In this document: in pieces, positions 53,407 through 62,800 of the stretch
Layout: the number at the start of each line of letters is the position of its first letter
How positions within the stretch are numbered: position 1 is the stretch's first letter
DNA from: Fuscovulum ytuae
GTDB taxonomy: Bacteria; Pseudomonadota; Alphaproteobacteria; Rhodobacterales; Rhodobacteraceae
Length of the DNA stretch: 64,000 bases
Assembly (NCBI RefSeq): GCF_029953595.1
Contig: NZ_CP124535.1
Coordinates: 2,525,001 to 2,589,000, forward strand
Reading direction: 5' to 3'
Notes under the pieces: model-generated
Database searches by the model: none
What the model saw: the letters and a program-made list of their open reading frames with translations, nothing else
What the model was told of the DNA's origin: nothing
Program-made: the position numbers and the translations under genes

Positions 53407-54164
53407 GGGCGGGGCCCGATCTGACGGTGACGCAAGGATCGGCCGGATTGGCGGTCCGGTCGCTGCGCAAGAGTTACAAGCGGCGTCCGGTGATCCGGGA
53501 TGTATCAATGCATCTGAACCGGGGCGAGGTGGTGGCACTGCTTGGCCCGAACGGATCGGGGAAGACGACCTGTTTCTACGCCATCGCGGGGCTGGTGACG
53601 CCGGAAGGCGGCGAAGTGCTGATCGATGGGCGGGATGTGACCATGCTGCCGATGTATCGCCGCGCGCGGTTGGGGATCGGCTATCTGCCACAGGAGGTTT
53701 CGATCTTTCGGGGCCTATCGGTCGAGGACAATATCCTTGCCGTGCTGGAGATTACCTATTCCGACCGCCACAAGCAGCGCGAGCGGTTGGAGGAATTGCT
53801 GTCGGAATTTTCCATCACCCATCTGCGGCGCGCGCCTGCGCTGGCGCTGTCGGGGGGGGAGCGGCGGCGGGTGGAAATCGCGCGCTGTCTGGCGGCGGAC
53901 CCGAAATACCTGCTGCTGGACGAACCCTTTGCCGGGGTGGACCCGATCGCGGTGGGCGAGATCCGGCATCTGGTGCAGGATCTGAAGGCGCGGGGAATCG
54001 GGGTTCTGATCACCGATCACAATGTGCGGGAAACGCTGGAGATCGTTGACCGCGCCTATATCCTGCATGACGGCAAGGTCCTGATGAGCGGCACCACCGA
54101 TGAGGTGGTCCGCGACGAGATGGTGCGCCGCGTCTATCTGGGTCAGAATTTCAGGATCAGCTAA
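53403..54164 (+). CDS. lptB: LptB, LPS export ATPase
   Basis: A 253-residue ABC ATPase that drives LPS extraction from the inner membrane. Walker A GPNGSGKTT (residues 48-56), LptB-type LPQEVSIFRGLSVEDNI, signature LSGGERRRVEIARCL, Walker B YLLLDEPFAGVDPI, and switch ITDHNVRETL. The downstream gene that normally follows in many Proteobacteria, rpoN, is not here; 234 bases without a gene separate it from hpf. Confidence 0.96.
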   Translation: MRAGPDLTVTQGSAGLAVRSLRKSYKRRPVIRDVSMHLNRGEVVALLGPNGSGKTTCFYAIAGLVTPEGGEVLIDGRDVTMLPMYRRARLGIGYLPQEVSIFRGLSVEDNILAVLEITYSDRHKQRERLEELLSEFSITHLRRAPALALSGGERRRVEIARCLAADPKYLLLDEPFAGVDPIAVGEIRHLVQDLKARGIGVLITDHNVRETLEIVDRAYILHDGKVLMSGTTDEVVRDEMVRRVYLGQNFRIS

Positions 54165-54398
54165 CACGCAGGTGCCGGGTTTCCCCGGGTCTGTAAGACT
54201 CAGTTGACAAGTGGGCAGTGGCGGATGCCAAATGCTTGTGATGCGTGTGCAAATCGCCCTTGTCGATCCCACCCGGACCGCCGCCATGACGGCAGGTCAC
54301 CTTGCGGGATCGGACCTTCGGACCCAAGTCAGATTCATGAGGCCGAGAACGTTCCCGATCCCGGGGCGCGATGGCCTGTTTCACGCGGAGGACCCAGC

Positions 54399-54977
54399 AT
54401 GCGTTACCAGATCAGTGGAAAACAGATCGACATTGGAGAGGCGCTGCAAACGCATGTGAAGGCGGAATTGGGCGAGGTGGTGGAGAAATACGCCCAGCGC
54501 CCGACCGATGCCGTGGTGATCTTTTCGCGCGTGGCGCATGAATTCGTCTGTGAAGCAACGATCCATCTTTCCACTGGCCTGACGGCGCAGGCCAAGGGGC
54601 ATGCAGCGGAAATCTATGCCGCTTTCGAATCCTGCCGCGAAAAAATGGACAAGCAGCTGCGTCGCTATAAGCGGCGTTTGCGCAGCCATCACAGTGCGCG
54701 GACGGCCCCTGTTGAATTCGGCGCCGGGTCTGCATATATCCTCGCGCCAAGCGAGGAACCCGAGGACGACGACCACAGCACCGATCCACAGCCCATCGTG
54801 ATTGCCGAGATGGAGACGAAGATCCCTTCGATCACCGTCGGCGAAGCGGTCATGCAGCTGGAATTGGGGGGTCAGAAGATGCTCGTGTTCCGCAATGAGG
54901 GACATGGCGGCGTGAATGTCGTGTACCGTCGGGATGACGGGAACATCGGCTGGATCGATCCGCGCAACAGCAAATGA
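54399..54977 (+). CDS. hpf: Ribosome hibernation promoting factor, long form
   Basis: The 192-residue long HPF dimerises 70S ribosomes into inactive 100S particles in stationary phase. N-terminal domain (YQISGKQIDIGEALQTHV...RLRSHH, about 1-105) binds the decoding site; the C-terminal dimerisation domain (about 130-190) has EAVMQLELGGQKMLVFRNEGHGGVNVVYRR. GGAG precedes the ATG by eight bases. A perfect TTGACA at 54204 in the gap might be a -35 box but no good -10 follows. Confidence 0.94.
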   Translation: MRYQISGKQIDIGEALQTHVKAELGEVVEKYAQRPTDAVVIFSRVAHEFVCEATIHLSTGLTAQAKGHAAEIYAAFESCREKMDKQLRRYKRRLRSHHSARTAPVEFGAGSAYILAPSEEPEDDDHSTDPQPIVIAEMETKIPSITVGEAVMQLELGGQKMLVFRNEGHGGVNVVYRRDDGNIGWIDPRNSK

Positions 54978-55009
54978 CGCCCCTGCGGCGGATAGGAACG
55001 ACGTAAGGC

Positions 55010-55474
55010 ATGGACCTTTCCAAGCTTTTGATCCCCGGCGCGGTGCGTGTTGTCGGGCAGTTGACGAGCAAGAAGCGGCTTTTCCAGGAATTGGGAGAGC
55101 TTGCCGCGCAGGCCTATGGGATGAGCGGGGCGACCGCCATCGACGGGCTGCAAGAGCGGGAAAGTCTGGGACCGACCGGCGTGGGGCATGGCATCGCCCT
55201 GCCCCATGCGCGGCTGGAGGATCTGGCACAAATCCGGGGCGTGTTCATCCGCCTGGAAAAGCCCTTGGATTATGACAGCGTGGATCGGCAGCCGGTTGAT
55301 CTTGTCTTTGGGCTGTTCGCGCCAAAGGATTCGGGCGTGGATCATCTGAAGGCGTTGGCCTTGGTCAGCCGGACGATGCGGGATCAGGCGGTGGTGGCGA
55401 AACTGCGCGCCAATAACGACCCGGCCAAGATCTATGCGATCCTGACCGAGGCGCGGACGACGCAGGCGGCCTAA
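55010..55474 (+). CDS. ptsN: PTS IIA-like nitrogen-regulatory protein
   Basis: PtsN (154 residues) is the EIIA-Ntr of the nitrogen PTS, which reports nitrogen and potassium state. The phosphorylation histidine is His66 in GIALPHARLED. DLVFGLFAPKDSGVDHLKAL is typical. The gene follows hpf by 32 bases, the usual pair. Convergent with the sulfotransferase gene (four-base overlap). Confidence 0.95.
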   Translation: MDLSKLLIPGAVRVVGQLTSKKRLFQELGELAAQAYGMSGATAIDGLQERESLGPTGVGHGIALPHARLEDLAQIRGVFIRLEKPLDYDSVDRQPVDLVFGLFAPKDSGVDHLKALALVSRTMRDQAVVAKLRANNDPAKIYAILTEARTTQAA

Positions 55475-56868
55475 CGCAGGGGGTAGAACCCCAATCCCTG
55501 ATAATCGCGGGTGTAGGCGTCGCGCGCGGCCTCTTCCAATTCGCCATCGCGGATGGTGTCGAGAAGCGCATCCTCGGGGTCTTGCGGGGGAAGCGGCGGC
55601 GGGGCGGGCAGGCCCAATTCGGCAGCAAGATAGGCCATGCCTTCGGCAAGGCGGTCTTCACGCAGGATCAGATCGGGCGATTGCAGGGTGGCAAAGCCTT
55701 GCAGAACGGCCGATTGCGTGGCCCATGCGGGATCGGTCTTGAACGAGGTCTGCCCGGCAAGGTTGCGTTTGAGAAAACGCAGGAAGGCGAGGAAGGCCGT
55801 ACGGCGTTCGGCGGGATCGGTGAAGGGTTGGCCGGGGGCGGGCAGCGTGATGCCGTATAGGCGCGCGAGTTGCCGGCGTTGATCACCTTGGAGCGGGCCT
55901 TTTTCCAGCGCGCAAAAGGCGCGGTGGGCACGGTTAAGGGGATGGCGCAGAACGGTAAAGCTGCGGCTGCCGGGATGCGCACGACGCCACAGGCGGAGCG
56001 TTTTATGCGTGAAATCCGTTTCCGTGCCGCCAAGAGAGGCGAACCAGTTCAAAACGGGTTTCAGAGGCGCGCCCTTGATCGGCATGAAAAGAAGCGGGGC
56101 CGTTTGAGAGGCGATATAGCCCGGCACGGCGGCGGCGCGGCGGGGTTCGAAATTGGGCGTGCGGGCAAGGTTGAAGCGATCCAGCCGCGCCAGCGACAGT
56201 TCCATCGCGGCGGGGTTGGTGACCTTGTCGGCCAAGGGTTCGGGGTTCTGGACGGTCAGGCTGGTATCGACGGACTCAAGCCGCCCTTCGACCCCCAGAA
56301 AGGCCGCTAGGCCGTTCAGGACGGCCAGATCGGGGATATCGTCATAATCGATCCAAAAGGCCGTCTGCCCGCGCGTCTGAAGCGCGTTGAGAAGGCGGAT
56401 CTGGGCCTGCTGCACCTGATCGAGATGGGTGGTGAATTCCACGGCGTCAAAGCGGGCCTTGGCCTGTTTGAGGTTCTTGGGGTTGGTCAGTTTCCACTGA
56501 CCTGTGGCCTGCGCGATCTTCAGGCTGACATAGCTTTCCAACGGGTTGCGGGTCAGGATGATCTTGGCGCAGCGCGGATCATCCATGACCAGATCGAAGA
56601 TGCGGGGGTCATGATCGTGGAAATAGCGAAAACCCGACAGGCCCGGCGTGCGTTCGCGCATGCGGCGCAGAAGAAGGGCGGGGTCCGCCTCGCGTTCGGC
56701 AAGGGTGACGCCGAACATCTCTGTCTGGTCCTTTTTGCCGATGAAATAGGGATTGAACGCCTCGCCATGACAGGCGATGCCGGAGATGGCGTTCAGATTG
56801 GCTTCGAGGAAGTTGGAGCCTGTCCGCATTTCCGCGAACATGACAAAGGAATCGAACGGGCGGGTCAC
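55471..56868 (-). CDS. Two-domain sulfotransferase-like protein (NodH type)
   Basis: A 465-residue protein made of two sulfotransferase-like halves. The first has the PAPS 5' loop region FAEMRTGSNFLEANLN and the 3'-phosphate region KIILTRNPLESYVSLKIAQ. The second (from about residue 260) has LLFMPIKGAPLKPVLNWF and SFTVLRHPLNRAHRAF, a degenerate copy. In Rhodobacterales such proteins are often labelled nodulation protein NodH, without evidence for nodulation. A role in sulfating a surface glycan fits the neighbouring glycosyltransferases. Confidence 0.8.
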   Translation of the reverse strand: MTRPFDSFVMFAEMRTGSNFLEANLNAISGIACHGEAFNPYFIGKKDQTEMFGVTLAEREADPALLLRRMRERTPGLSGFRYFHDHDPRIFDLVMDDPRCAKIILTRNPLESYVSLKIAQATGQWKLTNPKNLKQAKARFDAVEFTTHLDQVQQAQIRLLNALQTRGQTAFWIDYDDIPDLAVLNGLAAFLGVEGRLESVDTSLTVQNPEPLADKVTNPAAMELSLARLDRFNLARTPNFEPRRAAAVPGYIASQTAPLLFMPIKGAPLKPVLNWFASLGGTETDFTHKTLRLWRRAHPGSRSFTVLRHPLNRAHRAFCALEKGPLQGDQRRQLARLYGITLPAPGQPFTDPAERRTAFLAFLRFLKRNLAGQTSFKTDPAWATQSAVLQGFATLQSPDLILREDRLAEGMAYLAAELGLPAPPPLPPQDPEDALLDTIRDGELEEAARDAYTRDYQGLGFYPLR

Positions 56869-56872
56869 TGGT

Positions 56873-58618
56873 TCACTTCACTAGGTAAGGGCGGCCCCGC
56901 CGTGAATCGGTGGGACGCGGGTCGCCCGTGGCGGGAAAATCGCCCATCAGGACGGGTTGCATGCCTTGGTTGCGGAGGTTTTGCAGGAATTGGCCGAAGC
57001 CGGAAAGATCGGTCAGACGCGGCGCCTCGGTCAGGCGGCGCAGCGAGCGGGGGCTGATTTCATCGACGATGGTTTGCAGAGGTTCCATCGGGTTTTCGAT
57101 GAATTCGGCAAGGTTCCAGACGCGGATGCGCGCCTTGCAAGAGGCGTGGCGGAGGATGGCGAGGTGGTCAATCTCGATCTTTTGGAGGCGGGCGGCATCG
57201 CGGCGGATATCGGCGAAGTTGCGGTTGGATTTGAAAAGCGGGATCGCCCAAGCCCCTGAGATGACCGAGATTTGGGCGTTGGAATCAAGCGCCATGAACC
57301 AGTTGAGATCCTGATTATCGGCGGGGCCGAACTGGAAGCATTGGCGTTCGCCGCGCGTGGCCCAGATCAGGTTGGCGAGGAAAGATTTCGGGTTGTAATC
57401 GCGGATTGCGGCGCTGTCGGACAGGGCGCCGTTGAACACCGCCTCACCCCCCGCGAATTCGACGCGATCAGGGGCGAAGAGATGGCCATGCACGCGGGTG
57501 CCCGTCACTTTGCCCAGCCAGCCTTCGAAACCTTCGAACACATCAGAGAAGCCTTGGAACACCGAATAGGCGGCGGCGGAGCGGCCGTTTTCCCAATGTT
57601 CATTCGGAAACCGGCTTTGCATGTAAAGACCGGGGCGGCCCTTCACGCGGCGTTCGACGGCCTTGGAAAACAGGCGATCAATCTTGCCGGGATTGGGTTC
57701 GCCGCCCGCCTGCCCTTCGGCATCATCGGACAGGAAGGTGGAGTAGAGCTTATTCGCATGCGGCCAGATCTTGCGCGCGACAAAGCAATCGGAGCGGCGC
57801 AGGAGTTGCAGGTGATCGTCGTAGAAGATGTGGGGCTTGCCCTGAAAGTCGAACTTGGACAGCGTGAGCGAGCGGCTTTCGACATTGGCCGAGACCTGCC
57901 GGACAAGCGTCTGGAAATAGCTTTCATCCGGAATCCAGACCCGGCGGAAGTAGCGGTCATAGGTGGCGCGGTCGGGACCTTGGAGAATGGTGGAAAGCGT
58001 CTGGCGGGTGAGGCACCACCATTGGCTGCCCAGATGCGGGACGATGCCATTGGGGATGGCACGCTGGAACCGCACCGCGCGTTGCAGCTTCACGTAGCGG
58101 TCAAAGAGCCAGCGCTGCGTGCGCCATGAAAAGGGGAAACGCAGGGTGAAGCGTTCCATGTTCAACCCGCCGATTGTCCAGCCCACCTCTTCGGTGGTGA
58201 CGGATTCGATGAAATCGGTGCGGGGGCGTTCGTCGAGATAGGCGATGAGTTCCTTGACCGGGCGCAGCGGCAGGCAGGACCCAGAGGCAAGGTAGACGTG
58301 GCGGACGGAGGGGAATTCGGCCAGCATCACCTCAGACGCGGATTGCGTGGCGGCGACGATGCCCCAGGTGCCCCATTCACAGGCGAAGCGTTCCGAGAAG
58401 CGGATATTGGGCAGATCGGAAAGGTCGGATTGAAGTTTCTCAACGCTCCACTTGCCGACGCGCTTGTCGACGTGGATGACGACGGGGCAGCCGCGTTCGG
58501 CCCAGTGGCGCGCGGTATCGGCGGCGCGGTGCAGCGCTGTGTGGCACAGCATGACGAAGCCGAGCGTGCCGTTCTGGCGCGGGGTGGTGGTGGGGAGCGT
58601 GTCATCCGTTGCGGTCAT
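56873..58618 (-). CDS. Core-2/I-branching-type beta-1,6-N-acetylglucosaminyltransferase family protein
   Basis: A 581-residue protein. The first 300 residues are a GT14-like (core-2/I-branching) glycosyltransferase: LGFVMLCHTALHRAADTARHW, VIHVDKRVGKW, YLASGSCLPLRPVKELIAYL, GSQWWCLTRQTLSTIL and DESYFQTLVRQV. The remaining 280 residues form a region I do not recognise, with HGHLFAPDRVEFAGG and a predicted helical end. It overlaps the upstream glycosyltransferase gene by four bases. Probably decorates a surface polysaccharide. Confidence 0.82.
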   Translation of the reverse strand: MTATDDTLPTTTPRQNGTLGFVMLCHTALHRAADTARHWAERGCPVVIHVDKRVGKWSVEKLQSDLSDLPNIRFSERFACEWGTWGIVAATQSASEVMLAEFPSVRHVYLASGSCLPLRPVKELIAYLDERPRTDFIESVTTEEVGWTIGGLNMERFTLRFPFSWRTQRWLFDRYVKLQRAVRFQRAIPNGIVPHLGSQWWCLTRQTLSTILQGPDRATYDRYFRRVWIPDESYFQTLVRQVSANVESRSLTLSKFDFQGKPHIFYDDHLQLLRRSDCFVARKIWPHANKLYSTFLSDDAEGQAGGEPNPGKIDRLFSKAVERRVKGRPGLYMQSRFPNEHWENGRSAAAYSVFQGFSDVFEGFEGWLGKVTGTRVHGHLFAPDRVEFAGGEAVFNGALSDSAAIRDYNPKSFLANLIWATRGERQCFQFGPADNQDLNWFMALDSNAQISVISGAWAIPLFKSNRNFADIRRDAARLQKIEIDHLAILRHASCKARIRVWNLAEFIENPMEPLQTIVDEISPRSLRRLTEAPRLTDLSGFGQFLQNLRNQGMQPVLMGDFPATGDPRPTDSRRGRPYLVK

Positions 58619-59625
58619 GCCCAGTTCCCTTTGGACATGAGGCCGAGGATTTCGAGCTGGCGCCAGTTGATGTATTTTTCCGACCACTTGCACCAGAGAT
58701 CGGGTTGGTTCTTCACCCCGTCCAGATAGGCGCGGTATTCGACGCTGTTGGCATAGTGCTGGTGGCGGGATAGTTCCTCTTGGGCCTTGACGGCGAAAGT
58801 GTCGAGGAATTTGGCATGGAGCAGGCAGCCCGACGCCTTTTCGCCGCCCCATTCATCATAGACGAGGTTCAGGCCGCGGGGCAGAAGGCTGTGAGTGGAA
58901 CTGTTATAGGCGTAGGCGCGGTTCCATTTCACGAGCGGGATCTTGTTCAGCGCGGGTGCCTTTTTCGGTTCTTCGGGAAAGAAGACGCGGGCGCGGGGGC
59001 CACCTTGAATCCAGAGGTTGCCATCGCCGGGGTTGCGTTTGACGGAATAGTTGGCGCTGTCGAACCATTGGGCGATTTCGAACGGGTCCTGCCCTTCGCG
59101 GTAGGGCTGCGCGTCCATCGGCCCCTTGGGATACATGTCCAGAAGCATGGCCGAAAAAGAGCGGACCCCGGAACTTTCCAGCCAATCCGTCAGCGCGCGC
59201 AGGGGGCGGGTTTCGCAGAAGGGGTAGACGAGGAATTCGTCCGGGTCGACCACCAGCGTCCAATGGCCGTGGCAATATTTGCGCTGAAGCGCGGTGATCC
59301 AATCCATCCCGAAGCGCGAGCGTTTATAGCTTGCTTGCGTTGACCAGAGCGAGACATCGGGTTGCTGCTGGAGATATTCGCGCGACCCGTCATCCGACCC
59401 GTTGTCGACGATCAGGAAATGGTTCACCCCGAGATCGCGGTAGTAGCGCAGGAAATAGGGCAGGCGGATGCGTTCGTTCCGCAGGGTGGAGAGGAGAAGG
59501 ATGCTATCCCCCCTTATCGCCCCGGTGCGGTTGACGACGGGTGACATTTCGCGCCGCTTGGCCCAAGCGCGAAGGTGCAGACGTCTGCGGCGCAGCCTCA
59601 GCCGATATGCCCCGACAATCCCCAC
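58615..59625 (-). CDS. Glycosyltransferase family 2-like protein, paralogue 1
   Basis: A 336-residue glycosyltransferase of the Glyco_tranf_2_4 type: TLRNERIRLPYFLRYYRDLGVNHF, IVDNGSDDGSREYL, and the DxD-like VVDPDEFLVYPF. Conserved with its paralogue at 59828-60853 are the N-terminal AYRLR...RRR start and NLWIQGGPRARVFF. The start is a GTG at 59625, chosen because alignment with the paralogue extends that far; ribosome site weak. In the 202-base gap upstream is an 8-bp hairpin (59653-59677). Confidence 0.82.
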   Translation of the reverse strand: MGIVGAYRLRLRRRRLHLRAWAKRREMSPVVNRTGAIRGDSILLLSTLRNERIRLPYFLRYYRDLGVNHFLIVDNGSDDGSREYLQQQPDVSLWSTQASYKRSRFGMDWITALQRKYCHGHWTLVVDPDEFLVYPFCETRPLRALTDWLESSGVRSFSAMLLDMYPKGPMDAQPYREGQDPFEIAQWFDSANYSVKRNPGDGNLWIQGGPRARVFFPEEPKKAPALNKIPLVKWNRAYAYNSSTHSLLPRGLNLVYDEWGGEKASGCLLHAKFLDTFAVKAQEELSRHQHYANSVEYRAYLDGVKNQPDLWCKWSEKYINWRQLEILGLMSKGNWA

Positions 59626-59827
59626 TGGCCCTGCCCGTCCTTACCTTTACCCTTCGCCGCCATGCTTTTGCGGCGAAAGCTGTTCCCGAAACTTCCGTGC
59701 CTCTGCGCCGTTTCAGAACGATCCGCCCAGCGGGCACCCGTCCGGCATTTTGCGACAGGATAGTATGTGGCATGGGGCAAGTAAACAATTGCTGGACGGC
59801 AGTGAAATTTGCATGGATCGGGCCGGA

Positions 59828-60853
59828 TCAGACCCAGCCGCCGCGTGACATGAGACCAAGGGATTCCAGCGCGCGCCATGTGGTCAGGCGGCGGGAATGC
59901 GGGGTCCAGAGATCGGGGTTTTCGGTCAGCGCGTCATAGTAGCGGTCATAGAGGGCGGAATTGGAGAAATGTTCGCCCCGTTCCTGTTCGACGCGGGCCC
60001 GATCCACGATGGTGTGGAGGAATTTCGTGTGGAGGAGAAGGCCGGAAGGCGCCTCACCCCCATCCTTGTCATAGATGCGGTTGAGGGGCGGGGGCAGGAG
60101 GGAATGGGTGGAATTCACATAGGCATAGCGCCAGTGCCATTTTACCAAGGGCACCTTGTTCAAGGTGGGCGCGCGGCGGGGATCGGCGGCGAAAAAGGCA
60201 CGGGCGCGTGGGCCGCCTTGAATCCAAAGGTTGCCCATGGGTTGCTGCACCCGGATGCCATAGCCCGCCGGATCGAACCAGTGGAGATTGGCGAGCGGAT
60301 CTTCACCCGCGCGATAGGGGAAATCGCCGACCGGGCCTTTTGGATAAAGGTCAAGCATCATGGCCCCGAACATGGGGCGCCCTTGCCCATCCAGCCAACG
60401 GGTCAGGGCCCGCAGATCGCGGCTGTCCCAGTAGGGGTAGATCAGGAGTTCGTCGGCATCGAGGGTGAGGCACCAATGGCCGTTCCCATGGCGCATGAGC
60501 AGCCAGTTGATCCAATCCATCCCAAAGCGAGACGCCTTGTAAGAGGCGGTGGTTGTCCAGAGCGAGACATCCGGTTGAGCGGCGAGGAGATCGGTGGTGC
60601 CGTCATCGCTGCCGTTGTCGACGATCAGGAAATGCGACACGCCGAGGCGGCGGTGATGGTCAAGAAACCACGGCAGGCGGATGGATTCATTCCGAACGGT
60701 GGCGAAGGCGAGGATGTCGCCCTTGCCGATTGCGGCCGTGCGGTCGTGGCGGGGGGTCAGGTCGTGGCGATGGCGGACGGCGTGAGCCAGATACCTGCGC
60801 CGTTTCCAGCGCAGGCGGTAGGCCTGCCAAAGGTCATCGGGCGTGGTGGTCAA
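59828..60853 (-). CDS. Glycosyltransferase family 2-like protein, paralogue 2
   Basis: A 341-residue paralogue of the preceding gene: TVRNESIRLPWFLDHHRRLGVSHF, IVDNGSDDGTTDLL, TLDADELLIYPYW, NLWIQGGPRARAFF and PLVKWHWRYAYVNSTHSLLP. The start is a TTG at 60853 giving MTTTPDDLWQAYRLRW, which aligns with the paralogue; GC-rich sequence in front gives only weak ribosome-site support. The pair probably arose by tandem duplication. It begins 17 bases after the end of galU. Confidence 0.82.
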   Translation of the reverse strand: MTTTPDDLWQAYRLRWKRRRYLAHAVRHRHDLTPRHDRTAAIGKGDILAFATVRNESIRLPWFLDHHRRLGVSHFLIVDNGSDDGTTDLLAAQPDVSLWTTTASYKASRFGMDWINWLLMRHGNGHWCLTLDADELLIYPYWDSRDLRALTRWLDGQGRPMFGAMMLDLYPKGPVGDFPYRAGEDPLANLHWFDPAGYGIRVQQPMGNLWIQGGPRARAFFAADPRRAPTLNKVPLVKWHWRYAYVNSTHSLLPPPLNRIYDKDGGEAPSGLLLHTKFLHTIVDRARVEQERGEHFSNSALYDRYYDALTENPDLWTPHSRRLTTWRALESLGLMSRGGWV

Positions 60854-60870
60854 CCTGCCCCCGGCGCCGC

Positions 60871-61764
60871 CTATTGGGCGGCCTTCTGAAGGGCGACCAT
60901 GTCGTTCAGGTAGACCGAGAATTCGTCGCGCAGATCGGGGCGCGACAGGCCGAAGGCCACTGTGGCCTGAAGGAAGCCTGCCTTGGAGCCACAATCATAG
61001 CGCTGACCACGGAAGCGGTAGCCATAGACCTTGCCTGCGGCGGTTTCTTCGGCAATCGCGTCGGTCAACTGAATCTCGCCACCCGCGCCCTGTTTCATGC
61101 GGTTGAGATTCGTCAGGACTTGCGACGACAGGATGTAACGGCCGATCACGGCGAGGTTCGAGGGCGCGGTGCCGGGCGCGGGCTTTTCGACCATCCCTTT
61201 GGCCTTGACGATGGCGCCCATGTCTTCGCCGATATCAAGGATGCCGTAGGATTTCGTCTTTTCGGGTGACACTTCCATCGCGGCGACCATATTGCCGCCG
61301 GTTTCGGCATAGGCTTCGACCATCTGCTGGAGGCAGGGCTTTTCGGCGGCGATCACGTCATCGGGCAGAAGCACGGCGAAGGGTTCGTTGCCGATCAGGC
61401 GGCGCGCGCACCAAACCGCATGGCCAAGGCCGAGTGGGCGGTTCTGGCGGATATAGGCGATGGCGCCGGAATCCATGTTGGTTTCCTTGAGCACCTCAAG
61501 CAGGTCTTCCTTGCCGGCTTTGCGCAGCGCGCTTTCCAGTTCGGGGGCGTTGTCGAAGTAATCCTCCAAAGCGGATTTGCCGCGCGAGGTGACGAAGATG
61601 AATTCCTTGATGCCAGCGGCGCGCGCCTCATCGATTGCGTATTGGATCAGGGGGCGGTCGACCAGCGTCATGATCTCTTTCGGGATCGACTTGGTCGCGG
61701 GGAGGAAGCGGGTTCCAAGACCTGCAACTGGAAAAACAGCCTTGGTGACCTTACGGACCTTCAT
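60871..61764 (-). CDS. galU: UTP-glucose-1-phosphate uridylyltransferase
   Basis: GalU makes UDP-glucose for surface polysaccharides. The 297-residue protein has VTKAVFPVAGLGTRFLPATK (nucleotide loop with the Arg), MTLVDRPLIQYAIDEA, RPLGLGHAVWCAR, AVLLPDDVI and the KPAPG-type VEKPAPGTAPSNLAVIGRY. The ATG at 61764 has AGGTG six bases upstream. The 247 bases to kdsB hold no gene; a small inverted repeat CCTTGG...CCAAGG is at about 61834-61853. Confidence 0.96.
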   Translation of the reverse strand: MKVRKVTKAVFPVAGLGTRFLPATKSIPKEIMTLVDRPLIQYAIDEARAAGIKEFIFVTSRGKSALEDYFDNAPELESALRKAGKEDLLEVLKETNMDSGAIAYIRQNRPLGLGHAVWCARRLIGNEPFAVLLPDDVIAAEKPCLQQMVEAYAETGGNMVAAMEVSPEKTKSYGILDIGEDMGAIVKAKGMVEKPAPGTAPSNLAVIGRYILSSQVLTNLNRMKQGAGGEIQLTDAIAEETAAGKVYGYRFRGQRYDCGSKAGFLQATVAFGLSRPDLRDEFSVYLNDMVALQKAAQ

Positions 61765-62011
61765 ATTCAGCACCTACTTCTGGCCCCGGACTGCCCAGGG
61801 CATCACCTGCCTAAATGCACAGCTCTGGCCCGCCTTGGGCGACATGCCAAGGGCAGATTAGCAGCGTTCTTCGCAAGAAGAAACGAATGCCTTCTGCGGT
61901 AGCGCGGCATTTGCCCCAAGGCAAGGAGCCTGCCTCATCAAGCATCAGGCCAAGGCTGTTTTATGGCAAAGGGTCGCCGATCTGTGGGCCGAAATGCCTG
62001 CGTGCAAGGCA

Positions 62012-62800
62012 CTATGCCATGGCGGCGAGCATGGCTTCGATCACCGGCACGTCGGAAGGGTTGTTGAGTTCCCAGAACTGACGCCCCTTTGCCGCTACCT
62101 CGACGCAGAGGACGGAGCGACCATTTTCGAGGAAGCGGAGCTGTTCGAGGCCTTCGAGTTTTTCCAAGGGGCCTGTCTGCCAGCCGGGATAGGCGGCAAG
62201 GGCGGCGGGGCGATAGGCATAGACGCCGACATGGTGGAAGACGGGGGTGGGTTCGTCATCGCCATAGGCGCGGCCCGTGTAGGGGATGACTTCCTTTGAA
62301 AAATAAAGTCCGCGCATGCCTGCGCCGAAAACGGCGGTGGTGCCGCCGACGCGGCCATGGCGGCGGTCTTCCAGAAGCTTGGCCAGCATCGCGCCTTCGC
62401 AGCGCAGGACGGGGGTGGCCACTTCGGCCCCCGGATCGGCGAGGAGGCCAGCAACGAGGTCTTCGATGAACCATGCAGGCGTCAGGGGGGCATCGCCCTG
62501 CAGGTTCACGATGATGTCGTGGCCGGGAAGTTTCGCCGCCACCTCGGCGCAGCGTTCGGTGCCGTTCTGGCAATCGGGGGATGTCATCACCACCTCGGCG
62601 CCGAAGGATGCGGCGTGATCGGCAATGCGGGTGTCATCAGTGGCGACCACCACGCGGTCGGCGCCACGGACGGCCATCGCGGCCTCCCACGACCGGCGGA
62701 TGAGGGTCTTGCGGCCATCGGGACCGTTCAGTTCCACCAGCGGTTTGCCGGGATAGCGGGTGGAGGCATAGCGGGCGGGGATGGCGATAAGGACGGTCAT
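62012..62800 (-). CDS. kdsB: CMP-Kdo synthetase
   Basis: KdsB (262 residues) activates Kdo as CMP-Kdo for LPS. Marks: VLIAIPARYASTRYPGKPLV, VVVATDD, MTSPDCQNGTERCAEVAAKL, IIVNLQGDAPL and HVGVYAYRPAALA. Its ATG overlaps the cysQ stop by four bases. It completes, with kdsD, two steps of the Kdo path in this window. Confidence 0.95.
   Translation of the reverse strand: MTVLIAIPARYASTRYPGKPLVELNGPDGRKTLIRRSWEAAMAVRGADRVVVATDDTRIADHAASFGAEVVMTSPDCQNGTERCAEVAAKLPGHDIIVNLQGDAPLTPAWFIEDLVAGLLADPGAEVATPVLRCEGAMLAKLLEDRRHGRVGGTTAVFGAGMRGLYFSKEVIPYTGRAYGDDEPTPVFHHVGVYAYRPAALAAYPGWQTGPLEKLEGLEQLRFLENGRSVLCVEVAAKGRQFWELNNPSDVPVIEAMLAAMA

Noticed and set aside
54204-54232. Promoter for hpf with a perfect TTGACA.
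   Set aside because: No acceptable -10 box 16-18 bases downstream.
59653-59677. TTCGCCGC/GCGGCGAA hairpin between the two glycosyltransferase genes as a terminator.
   Set aside because: No T-run follows on the minus strand; kept only as a note.
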